Positions 38,696-45,169 of a stretch of DNA of 49,363 bases are shown in pieces. The notes beneath the pieces are model-generated. The model worked only from the letters and a program-made list of their open reading frames with translations. It had not been told where the DNA came from and ran no database searches. A program made the position numbers and the translations under genes. Source of the DNA: JBAVQS01 sp049694275 (GTDB taxonomy: Bacteria; Chloroflexota; Anaerolineae; UBA4142; SHND01). The DNA lies in NCBI GenBank assembly GCA_049694275.1, contig JBAVQS010000030.1, positions 1-49,363 on the forward strand, written 5' to 3'. Positions within the stretch are counted from its first letter, which is position 1; every line of letters starts with the position of its first letter.

Positions 38696-39253
38696 TCAAC
38701 GCCGTACGATATCGCGGTCAGGTCGCACAGCCAGGGAGCGTTCGGTCGCACCAGGCGGGAGCACGAGCACCTCGGGCCGCTCGATCTGATAGATAACCGG
38801 TTCGCGCTGGCGCATCAGGAACATGCCGCCGAACACGATCACCGCAATGACGACCAGTGTGCCGAGCACGGCGACGAGTGTGAGCGTGAGGTCCTGGAAG
38901 TTGCGCATCTGCTCGGCGAGCTTGCGCTCGGAATCGACAAGCGTCGCCTGGCTATCGACGAGCGCGGACCGGCTGGCGGACTCGGACGCGAGCGCCGCGT
39001 TGAACTGCGCTCGGCTATCCGACTCGCGGGCCTGCGCATCATTCAGCGCGGCCTGACTCGCGGCGACGCGTGATTGATCGGCAGCAGCCTGTTGCGCCAG
39101 GTCGATGGTCGATTGTTGGCGACGTTGGTCGAGGGCGATTTGCGTTGGGACGGCGCGGTTGGTTGCCGTTTCAGCATCCAGCCGGCTGGATACGGTGTCG
39201 CAGCCGACAAGTCCGAGCAAGAGCACTGCGAGAATCCATACTCGAGTATTCAT
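38696..39253 (-). CDS. Lipoprotein with coiled coil and membrane helix, FtsK partner
   Basis: 185 aa from ATG 39253, with GGAGGAAGG just upstream. Signal peptide with lipobox LVGC (C18), a long Ala/Ser/Gln/Asp-rich coiled coil (about 25-115), a membrane helix (LTLTLVAVLGTLVVIAVIVFGGMFL) and a short basic cytosolic tail. The architecture repeats that of the N-terminal part of the FtsK-like protein, which begins 15 bp downstream. The two probably form a complex through their coiled coils outside the cytoplasm. No enzyme motif. Confidence 0.75.
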   Translation of the reverse strand: MNTRVWILAVLLLGLVGCDTVSSRLDAETATNRAVPTQIALDQRRQQSTIDLAQQAAADQSRVAASQAALNDAQARESDSRAQFNAALASESASRSALVDSQATLVDSERKLAEQMRNFQDLTLTLVAVLGTLVVIAVIVFGGMFLMRQREPVIYQIERPEVLVLPPGATERSLAVRPDRDIVRR

Positions 39254-39654
39254 TCCTTCCTCCATCGTCCGTTTTCAAACAATCTGATCCGCTTGCAGTT
39301 CAATTCGAAATCGACGAGGACGACCAGGCCGGATTGTCGCTGCTCTTCATCCGCGCGCGACAACTGGTAAGCCTCTTCGAGCTCATGGAACCTCTGGCGG
39401 AATTCCGGCGAGATACTGCGCTCGCCGCGCTCGATGCGGATGACGAGCGAGTGATCGCAACCAAGTTCCTTCGCCATCTTGCGCACGCCCCATCCCCATT
39501 CGGCCTTGAGCTGCTCGCGCAACCATTTGACCCGCTCCGGCGTGACGTGGTGACGGACGGTGACGCGGTTCACACGGCGCACTGATCGCGTGGGGGGCTT
39601 GGGGGCCGGGTGTTTATGCCTCAAAGGTGCCTTTGTCCTGGTCGGTTTTTTCAT
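39250..39654 (-). CDS. HTH regulator (XRE-like), repressor candidate
   Basis: 134 aa. A basic N-terminus (about 1-35) precedes an HTH: VKWLREQLKAEWGWGVRKMA, then ELGCDHSLVIRIERGERSIS and FRQRFHELEEAYQLS, typical of the lambda-repressor-like fold. A short C-terminal part follows. Its stop overlaps the lipoprotein start. It is the only clear XRE-type regulator in the prophage, but it is co-transcribed with the FtsK-like module, so it may regulate that module instead of lysogeny. Confidence 0.72.
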   Translation of the reverse strand: MKKPTRTKAPLRHKHPAPKPPTRSVRRVNRVTVRHHVTPERVKWLREQLKAEWGWGVRKMAKELGCDHSLVIRIERGERSISPEFRQRFHELEEAYQLSRADEEQRQSGLVVLVDFELNCKRIRLFENGRWRKE

Positions 39655-39795
39655 CGGATTTCAGCTAGATTTTCATAGAACGGTCGTTCGCGTGCCGTCG
39701 AGCATCGCCGGATAGGGCAAAAGGCCCGGTGCCGCGTGGTGACAAGCGTGGTGACGAACGCTGACGCTGCTGCTGACGAATGGTGACATCCTGCC

Positions 39796-39927
39796 TCAAT
39801 CCTCTGCGTTTTCCGTTTTGCGCTCAATGCGTTGGAGCAAGGCGATCTTGAGCCGCACATCGAGCGCAAAGCCGGCAAGAAAGCCAACGAGAAACGCGAG
39901 TAGCATGCAAATCCAAAACGGGTCCAT
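39796..39927 (-). CDS. 43-aa single-span membrane protein
   Basis: Begins MDPFWICMLLAFLVGFLAGF and continues to a cytosolic tail ending ERKTENAED. GAGGAG lies about 12 nt upstream of the ATG. One N-terminal membrane helix with a basic, then acidic, helical tail. Found from the sequence on the minus strand in a gap between larger genes. The gap 39655-39795 holds nothing else convincing. Confidence 0.55.
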   Translation of the reverse strand: MDPFWICMLLAFLVGFLAGFALDVRLKIALLQRIERKTENAED

Positions 39928-39952
39928 GAACTTTCTGTCTCCTCATAGAACA

Positions 39953-39982
39953 AATGCGCGCACCGGCGAGGATGCGCGCATT
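39953..39982. repeat. Hairpin upstream of the 43-aa membrane gene
   Basis: AATGCGCGC (39953-39961) and GCGCGCATT (39974-39982) are perfect 9-bp arms with a 12-nt loop. It lies 26 bp upstream of the 43-aa gene on the minus strand. Candidate leader structure or operator. Confidence 0.45.
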
Positions 39983-39991
39983 GAAAAGCTG

Positions 39992-40078
39992 TGTTAGAAT
40001 CGGACAGCTTCGGCGCGCACACGCCGGGGTCAGAGCGACCTGTGAGGTGATAACTCACAGGTCGCTCGTTTGGTTTTT
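39992..40078 (+). ncRNA. Putative short terminated transcript
   Basis: Extended -10 TGTTAGAAT (39992-40000), then about 70 nt ending in a perfect 14-bp stem (GAGCGACCTGTGAG at 40033-40046, loop GTGATAA, CTCACAGGTCGCTC at 40054-40067) and GTTTGGTTTTT. No -35 is clear. It runs opposite to surrounding genes, like a regulatory RNA. On the minus strand the same palindrome could be an operator. Confidence 0.4.
40033..40078 (+). terminator. Perfect 14-bp stem terminator
   Basis: A 14-bp uninterrupted stem with 7-nt loop and a T-rich tail (GTTTGGTTTTT). Strongest hairpin in the right arm. Being on the plus strand, it would block transcription running against the minus-strand operon. Confidence 0.7.
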
Positions 40079-40442
40079 AAGGTTGCTCTCTAACTAACTC
40101 CGGTTGCGGTTCTGCCCGCGCAGGGCCGGTCCACGCGAACACGAACCCTTTCCACAACTCGGATGCGTCCCCTGTGCCGCGGCGAACCGCCTTCTCGGGC
40201 GACCGCAGCGCATCGGCCGGCACGCCGAAACAATCCACGCACACCTCGACCTCTGTTGCCGACGGCGCACCGTCACGCCGCCATAGGCCGAGACTCCAAT
40301 CGCCGTCCTTGAACTGGATGACCAGCTTGAGGCCGCCTTGTAACATGTGGCGGAATGGCGCGCCCGGTTTCTCCACCGCGCCGCCGCGCATAATGCGTGC
40401 GCGCTTGCGCATGTTCGCGCGTGGGTCTTTAGTGGTATCCAT
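40077..40442 (-). CDS. Hypothetical protein next to methyltransferase
   Basis: 121 aa from ATG 40442 (GTG 40448 is possible). Basic N-terminus, then a beta region (GLKLVIQFKDGDWSLGLWRR, TEVEVCVDCFGVP). CVDC could hold a metal but no second pair is seen. It starts 6 bp after the methyltransferase stop, so the two are co-translated. Function unknown. Confidence 0.65.
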   Translation of the reverse strand: MDTTKDPRANMRKRARIMRGGAVEKPGAPFRHMLQGGLKLVIQFKDGDWSLGLWRRDGAPSATEVEVCVDCFGVPADALRSPEKAVRRGTGDASELWKGFVFAWTGPARAEPQPELVREQP

Positions 40443-40448
40443 GTTCAC

Positions 40449-41246
40449 TTACATTTTTTGCAACGCTTGCCTAACGGCGTTGGCAATCGCGCGCCCCATC
40501 GGGAGCGGCACGCCCTGTCCCACCACATCGCGCTTGCCTGCTAGTGTGAGCGGTGAACCATTCAGGAAATCGGGCGGTAGGCCCTGCAAGCGAACACAGT
40601 CGTCGAGCGTTCGTTTGGCGACCAGATTCATTCGCGCAATGGCTGATTCAGACTTTTTATACAGTTTCCCTACGCTGTTCGGTGTTCCGCTGAACTTAAG
40701 CCCCGTTCCACTCCCAGCGTGCCCGCCGAGCACCGTTGGCTCTACTTTGAACGGTTCGAGCGCCACGCACTCGACGAATGGTAATAGCGAAATCGGTTTT
40801 GCGCCGCGAATTCCAAAACTGAAACGGCGCACGCGCATTTGTTCGCTCCCGACATGCCGGGCATTGAGCAATAGCGCGCTGATGGCATAGCCCTCGATTT
40901 GCGGCAACGGCGCGCGCCGCACGTTTTCCATCACAAACCATCGCGGCTGACATTCCGCGATACACCGTTCAAATTCTGGGATTAGGTTTGCCTTTACCGC
41001 CTGTGGTCCGTATCGCTGTCGCACTATCGGCGCGAGCGAGCTAAACGCCTTGCACGGCGGTCCGCCGATGACGCCGTCGAATCGACCGGACGGCGGATGG
41101 AATTTCTTGATGTCTCCGCCCCATAGCAGGTCCGGCCCGCGTACCACGCAAAACCCGGCCTCCTCGAAAGCCATATCCAAAAGTCCAATGCCAGGGAAAA
41201 GCGACAACACCAACTGCTCTCGGTCATTGCGGAAATAGCTGGACAT
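40449..41246 (-). CDS. C5-cytosine DNA methyltransferase
   Basis: 265 aa. Motifs in order: SAM-binding motif I LSLFPGIGLLDMAFEEAGF (about 14-32), motif IV GGPPCKAFS with catalytic C65, motif VI ENV (107-109), motif VIII QMRVRR (136-141), and the C-terminal RLQGLPPDF and GRAIANAV. The target-recognition region between VIII and IX is short, so the enzyme is small for the family. No restriction endonuclease is adjacent, so it is an orphan methyltransferase, probably protecting phage DNA from host restriction. Confidence 0.92.
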   Translation of the reverse strand: MSSYFRNDREQLVLSLFPGIGLLDMAFEEAGFCVVRGPDLLWGGDIKKFHPPSGRFDGVIGGPPCKAFSSLAPIVRQRYGPQAVKANLIPEFERCIAECQPRWFVMENVRRAPLPQIEGYAISALLLNARHVGSEQMRVRRFSFGIRGAKPISLLPFVECVALEPFKVEPTVLGGHAGSGTGLKFSGTPNSVGKLYKKSESAIARMNLVAKRTLDDCVRLQGLPPDFLNGSPLTLAGKRDVVGQGVPLPMGRAIANAVRQALQKM

Positions 41247-41253
41247 GCGTCTG

Positions 41254-41436
41254 TTATTTCTCCCCTTCGAGCGATCCCAACGCGGCTTTGAGTTGTGCTA
41301 CCTGGTCTGGATAGAGCATCACCGCCTCGTCATCGCTCGTATCCCTCAATAAAATATGGTCCTCGAACCGCGTCACAGTCACAACGTATAACAAATTATC
41401 CGGTCCAATGTGTTTCAGTTCGATTTGCTGATTCAT
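41254..41436 (-). CDS. Small hypothetical protein
   Basis: 60 aa from ATG 41436, with GGAGG upstream and an ATGA overlap with the previous gene. Short beta pattern (IELKHIGPDNLLYVVTVTRF), then an acidic helix (MLYPDQVAQLKAALGSLEGE). Not recognised. Confidence 0.65.
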   Translation of the reverse strand: MNQQIELKHIGPDNLLYVVTVTRFEDHILLRDTSDDEAVMLYPDQVAQLKAALGSLEGEK

Positions 41437-41690
41437 GGTTGCTCCTCCCCTTCGAGCGCGGCCAGCGCGTCGCTCATGCGCCGATGGTCTGACACGAAAC
41501 TTGTTGCGTCGAACGCCCGCGCCGCCGCGACCACCGCGCGCAGTTTTACGTTGTCGGCCTCTAATGCTTTCACGCGCTCCTGTAATTCCAGGATGCGCTG
41601 GCCCTCCTGAGACGTGCTGCACACGGCGTAATGCGCGCGCATTCGCGTAATGTTACGGTTACAAATCGGGCAACGTGTCGTGGCGCTCAT
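41433..41690 (-). CDS. Zinc-finger plus coiled-coil protein
   Basis: 85 aa. Near the N-terminus CPICNRNITRMRAHYAVC has the C-x2-C-x8-H-x3-C-like spacing of a small zinc finger. A coiled coil follows (ILELQERVKALEADNVKLRA). Overlaps its neighbours by ATGA on both sides. Probably a small DNA/protein-binding accessory factor. Confidence 0.68.
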   Translation of the reverse strand: MSATTRCPICNRNITRMRAHYAVCSTSQEGQRILELQERVKALEADNVKLRAVVAAARAFDATSFVSDHRRMSDALAALEGEEQP

Positions 41691-42181
41691 GTCACCTCCC
41701 CGCGTTTCTCGACCTCAGCCAGGAGCGACCGCGCGAACGGTGCAAGCTCTTCCAGCGCGCCGCGCAGTTTGGTGTTCTCGCGCTTGAGATTTGCATTTTC
41801 GGAATTGAGCTTGGCGCATAGGACAAAATTAGCTTCCGCAATGCGGCGCATTCTATAAGTGCGCGGTTCGCTCTGATACCGCCGTGCAACCTTTTTCCAT
41901 GCGCCGGCCCACACGCGCGCCGCTCGCCATTTCTCCTTGTGCTCCTCATATAATTCAAAGAAAGCATCCCGCTCTCTTTTGAGACGCTCCTGTTCGCGTT
42001 CGGCTTTCTCGGCGTCTCTAAAAGCCAGCGCACAAACCAATTTCTCGTGCCTGAGGTCTGTTTGTATCTCCGCACACTCGCGCTCCGCCTCTGCGAGTTT
42101 GCGCTTGAGCGCCGCGATACACGCGTTCCGGTCCATGTGCGGTCTATCGGTCGGCAATTCACACCATTCACAATTAGACAT
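41687..42181 (-). CDS. Coiled-coil protein with N-terminal CxxC
   Basis: 164 aa. An N-terminal CEWC pair and a later Cys are followed by long charged coiled coil (about 20-75 and 115-145, rich in Glu, Arg and Leu). Start has GAGGGG upstream. Unknown function. The overlapping arrangement with both neighbours shows one operon. Confidence 0.65.
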   Translation of the reverse strand: MSNCEWCELPTDRPHMDRNACIAALKRKLAEAERECAEIQTDLRHEKLVCALAFRDAEKAEREQERLKRERDAFFELYEEHKEKWRAARVWAGAWKKVARRYQSEPRTYRMRRIAEANFVLCAKLNSENANLKRENTKLRGALEELAPFARSLLAEVEKRGEVT

Positions 42182-42416
42182 ATATCATCCCCTCTCCCTC
42201 ACAGCGCGGGCACATCACATCCCCATCGCCGTGAATGCAACCATCCTGGCACAAATCATCCCAACAGGTGTGCAGTTCGCCATCCCCGCCGCATTCGGGG
42301 CAAGTCGTCGGTTCGCTGTCGGCCTTCCATGCTTTCTGATACATATCCGCAAAGGCCATTGTCCGTTTGTAGTACGCGTTTAGCGCCATGCGCCGTGTGA
42401 TTTGACGCGGTGTCAT
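42174..42416 (-). CDS. DnaJ-like zinc-ribbon protein
   Basis: 80 aa. CPECGGDGE and CPRCEGEG match the CxxCxGxG repeat of the DnaJ zinc domain, with additional Cys residues between them (TCWDDLCQDGC). No J domain. GAGGATGAAAC precedes the ATG. Probably a stand-alone metal-binding adapter. Confidence 0.72.
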   Translation of the reverse strand: MTPRQITRRMALNAYYKRTMAFADMYQKAWKADSEPTTCPECGGDGELHTCWDDLCQDGCIHGDGDVMCPRCEGEGMIYV

Positions 42417-42634
42417 GTTTCATCCTCTCGGTCGCACTGACACGATGACTCGCTATCTGTGATTTCGCCGCCGCACGTTGCGCAGGTACGATAATAGTGA
42501 TAGTCGTCATCCTCATCCGTGCACAATAGAGCGTCCGGCATGAACGCGCCACACTTACATTCGTAGCCGTAATACGTCTCTTTCCAAACATGCTCGTGCG
42601 GTATGATTTCTTGGCTTATCGATTCACAGTCCAT
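42413..42634 (-). CDS. Acidic Cys-rich zinc-ribbon protein
   Basis: 73 aa. Cys pairs in YECKCGAF, TCATCGGE and SCQC suggest one or two zinc sites. Highly acidic (DEDDDYHYY). The N-terminal HEHVWKETYYGYEC pattern resembles the start of small phage zinc-ribbon proteins. Function unknown. Confidence 0.65.
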   Translation of the reverse strand: MDCESISQEIIPHEHVWKETYYGYECKCGAFMPDALLCTDEDDDYHYYRTCATCGGEITDSESSCQCDREDET

Positions 42635-42851
42635 AATGCATCCGGTCTCTACACTCGCTGCACAGCACGCGCCGGCTTTTGGCTATCGGGTAAAACGTTG
42701 CGCCGCACTGGACGCAGATTTTACGCTTGTGGGCGGGGCGGGCCTCTCTGGAATAGTAACCTGTGCGGCATAACCACAGATTTATTTCGCCGCTGATGAT
42801 GAGCGCGTGCATCAGCAAATGGGTCGTCGCGTCGGAATAGGTTTTAATCAT
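42624..42851 (-). CDS. Small zinc-ribbon protein
   Basis: 75 aa, GAGG upstream of ATG 42851. The C-terminal half holds a zinc ribbon: CVQCGATFYPIAKSRRVLC followed by SEC. The N-terminal half is hydrophobic/helical (HLLMHALIISGEINLWL). Member of the same run of small metal-binding genes. Confidence 0.66.
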   Translation of the reverse strand: MIKTYSDATTHLLMHALIISGEINLWLCRTGYYSREARPAHKRKICVQCGATFYPIAKSRRVLCSECRDRMHYGL

Positions 42852-42863
42852 GGCAAGCCTCGG

Positions 42864-43229
42864 CTATCGCAACTGTTCGACGGTTTCTGCTAGGTCGAGC
42901 GCGCGTATCGCGCGGGGTAGTGATGAGCGGGGTAGAACGGAGCGCCACAATCCCGCAGCAGCGACGAGCGCGTCAAGCTCCTCATAATCAATGCCGTTAT
43001 CAACGGCGCGTTGCGCGGCGGCGACGATGAGTTGCTTGAGGCGCAACGACTCCGCGGCCTGCGCCGCGATGGTCTCCCGATTGCGGGTGATTTCCGCGTC
43101 AAGGCCGGTGATTTGCGTATCCAGATTGGCGACGGTTTCAATCAATAGGTTCGCCTGGTTTCGCAACTGCGCGTTGGCTCTCGCGAGCGCGACGGCGTTG
43201 GTGATGACAGTTTGCGATTTAGCGGCCAT
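42864..43229 (-). CDS. Coiled-coil protein
   Basis: 121 aa with GAGGAGG before the ATG. About residues 8-75 form an Ala/Leu/Gln-rich coiled coil (LIETVANLDTQITGLDAEIT). The C-terminal part has short helices. A palindromic site lies immediately upstream, so this gene may be separately controlled. Function unknown. Confidence 0.65.
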   Translation of the reverse strand: MAAKSQTVITNAVALARANAQLRNQANLLIETVANLDTQITGLDAEITRNRETIAAQAAESLRLKQLIVAAAQRAVDNGIDYEELDALVAAAGLWRSVLPRSSLPRAIRALDLAETVEQLR

Positions 43230-43243
43230 GGTTCCTCCTCTCG

Positions 43244-43271
43244 AATTAAGCGGACATATGTCCGTTTAATT
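43244..43271. promoter_or_regulatory. Palindromic site, copy 3
   Basis: AATTAAG-CGGACATATGTCCG-TTTAATT: 28 bp, palindromic except for one mismatched pair. It overlaps the stop codon of the replication gene and lies 15 bp before the coiled-coil gene. It shares GGAC-4-GTCCGTTTAATT with copy 2. Confidence 0.55.
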
Positions 43272-44619
43272 GGTCCGCGTGTGATTTGATGACGAACTGA
43301 ACCTGCGTCTGTCTGCCGACGATATGGCTGACCGTGCGCTCGATCATCCCGTGCAGGCGGTTTTCCAGCCATTGGTGGGCGTATGTATTGCGCACGCCAA
43401 TGATGAGTGTGCCGGGAACAAACGAGATCCCGAATGCTGGCTTGACCCACGTCTCGAACGTGGCTCTGGTCAATTGGAGTTGCAGCTCGCCCAGGGCGGC
43501 TTTCCAGATTTGATCGGCGGAAACCGCGGGCGCGTCAATCGTGCTGAGCACGCTCAGGTACCCGGGTTGTGCGGGCGGCGCATCCAGTTCCGCGACGGCC
43601 ACGGGAACCGGTTGCTCGGCGGCCGGCTCATCTTCTGCCGCGGCTGGGTCGTTGACCGGCTCGATATGGCGCGCCTGGCGCTCGGACATCTCCCGCAACT
43701 CATCGCCAAAGGTTTTCCGAGTTGGCTCTGAGCTGGATTCTGGAGAGCGAGATGACCGGCGGCTGCTGGAAACAGGCGGTTTGGCGCGTGGGTTCTTTTT
43801 CAGGCGGCTGACCATGAACAGCACCGGCGCGGTAAATTCGCGTGGCGCGTTCGGAATCCAGGCCTGCCATCCCTGCGCAGTTTCCAGGTCAACGGTTTCG
43901 ACCAATTGGTCGAGGTTGGGGCCGGCGACGGGGGGATCGAACGATTCAAAAATTTCTAAAAGGGCGCTCATGTCTGATGAATCTTTTTCAGATTGATGAT
44001 TTATATGTATGTCATTCATGTCATGAGCGTCAGAAAGTACTTTCTGAACTTGCGCGAACTTTCCGCGCGTTGGTTCACTTTCTGAACCAACCGGGCCACT
44101 AGATGTGGGACCGCTGCGTGTAGAGTCCGCAGTATCAGTCCCGGGATGAGGATGCTCGCCGAGATTAGAAGCCGGGCGTGGGGCTAGGGGGCTGCGATTA
44201 GAGGCCGCAGCCGGGTCGGTGGGGTCGCTCGAATTAGAGGCGGGAGCTGGCGCCAGGGACTTGCCAAACCAGGCGTAGGACCGCACGCGATATTGCTTTT
44301 CGTTATCCTGTCCACGACCGGGCAGCTCGTCGATGAAATTCTGCTCGACCAGATAGTCGAGCGCGTCGATCACTGGATTCCGAGAGTATCCGATTTTCTT
44401 CTGTATAGAAGACAGAGAAAGCGGGGCTTCTTTGCCCAGGATCACCTTGGCCTCGTGGAGCGCGATGCACATAAAGACGTGCAGCCGCGCATTCTTGAGT
44501 TGAGGTAAAACCTCCTCAAACGAGGCGAGGATTTTGATATAGACCTCGTCGCTTTGGGCTTCGAGGCCGGTCGGGCCGTAGCCGCTGACCTTTTGGCGGA
44601 CGATTTGAAAACCGCTCAT
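43246..44619 (-). CDS. Replication protein: N-terminal winged helix, C-terminal DnaA domain I
   Basis: 457 aa. The N-terminal ~125 residues form a winged helix resembling phage/plasmid replication initiators (NARLHVFMCIALHEAKVILG, SLSSIQKKIGYSRNPVIDAL). A long low-complexity linker (about 125-365) is rich in Ser, Pro and Ala. The C-terminal domain (about 371-444) matches DnaA domain I: IWKAALGELQLQLTRATFET, WVKP, and AHQWLENRLHGMIER. In DnaA this domain binds DnaB helicase and DnaA regulators, so the protein may bind the phage origin and recruit host helicase. No helicase gene is present in the prophage. The linker region could contain the origin. Confidence 0.82.
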   Translation of the reverse strand: MSGFQIVRQKVSGYGPTGLEAQSDEVYIKILASFEEVLPQLKNARLHVFMCIALHEAKVILGKEAPLSLSSIQKKIGYSRNPVIDALDYLVEQNFIDELPGRGQDNEKQYRVRSYAWFGKSLAPAPASNSSDPTDPAAASNRSPLAPRPASNLGEHPHPGTDTADSTRSGPTSSGPVGSESEPTRGKFAQVQKVLSDAHDMNDIHINHQSEKDSSDMSALLEIFESFDPPVAGPNLDQLVETVDLETAQGWQAWIPNAPREFTAPVLFMVSRLKKNPRAKPPVSSSRRSSRSPESSSEPTRKTFGDELREMSERQARHIEPVNDPAAAEDEPAAEQPVPVAVAELDAPPAQPGYLSVLSTIDAPAVSADQIWKAALGELQLQLTRATFETWVKPAFGISFVPGTLIIGVRNTYAHQWLENRLHGMIERTVSHIVGRQTQVQFVIKSHADQLNGHMSA

Positions 44620-44622
44620 ATC

Positions 44623-44913
44623 TCATTTGCGCCGGGGCTGGTCTTGGGTTGTTCGGGTTGGCTCATGCACCTTCCCCTTCACCGCGAGGCGCTTGACCCG
44701 GTACGGGTGGGCGCACCGGCGGGCATCGGCGAAGGCCTGCGTGAATGAATGGCCGCGCCCGTGCGGAATGAATTCGAGGTGGGTGACGCCGCGCATGACG
44801 CTGACGATCCGAAAGCGACCGACCCACGGCTGCGGTTGTGAGCCGACGCACCCGGATTGACCAAAGACTTTCTTGGCTATGACAATCGCCTGAGATTGCG
44901 TTAATTCTTTCAT
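44623..44913 (-). CDS. Hypothetical protein, first gene of right leftward operon
   Basis: 96 aa with AAAGGAGG before the ATG. Helix (TQSQAIVIAKKVFGQ), then strands (GRFRIVSVMRGVTHLEFIPH) and a helix (SFTQAFADARRC); basic C-terminus. Two Cys near GCVGSQP. No family. It lies 3 bp upstream of the replication gene. Confidence 0.7.
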   Translation of the reverse strand: MKELTQSQAIVIAKKVFGQSGCVGSQPQPWVGRFRIVSVMRGVTHLEFIPHGRGHSFTQAFADARRCAHPYRVKRLAVKGKVHEPTRTTQDQPRRK

Positions 44914-44925
44914 ACTTCCTCCTTT

Positions 44926-44991
44926 GCAACCGGGTCAGGAACGTGCCCCTATCTGTAGTACGACTATGTGCTTCGTCCCCGGCCCGGTTGC
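44926..44991. repeat. Inverted repeat spanning the divergent gene starts
   Basis: GCAACCGGG (44926-44934) and CCCGGTTGC (44983-44991), perfect 9-bp arms 48 bp apart. One arm lies next to the ribosome-binding site of the leftward gene; the other overlaps the -35 of the recombinase B promoter. Suits a shared operator with looping. Confidence 0.5.
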
Positions 44992-45016
44992 TCTACGAAC
45001 AATCTTGCGCGATAAT
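44988..45016 (+). promoter_or_regulatory. Promoter of recombinase B
   Basis: TTGCTC (44988-44993), a 17-bp spacer and GATAAT (45011-45016). About 150 bp of leader follow before the ATG, containing an inverted repeat CCAGGAC (45062-45068)/GTCCTGG (45081-45087) that may add control. Confidence 0.55.
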
Positions 45017-45169
45017 AATTGCATCCGGCCGGGATGAGAGCCTCACCTCCCACCCCGGCGACCAGGACCTGCGCACACAAGTCCTGGCAGTCGCGCGGCT
45101 TGGGGTTTTCCCTTGAGCCGCGTTTTCTATTTCTCCCGGCCAAAACTACATCGCGATAGGAGATCGGAC

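Noticed and set aside
39651..40058. 135-aa minus-strand frame before the HTH regulator
   Set aside because: Ser/Arg-rich, overlaps a strong hairpin terminator; the 43-aa membrane protein in another frame has a better start and composition.
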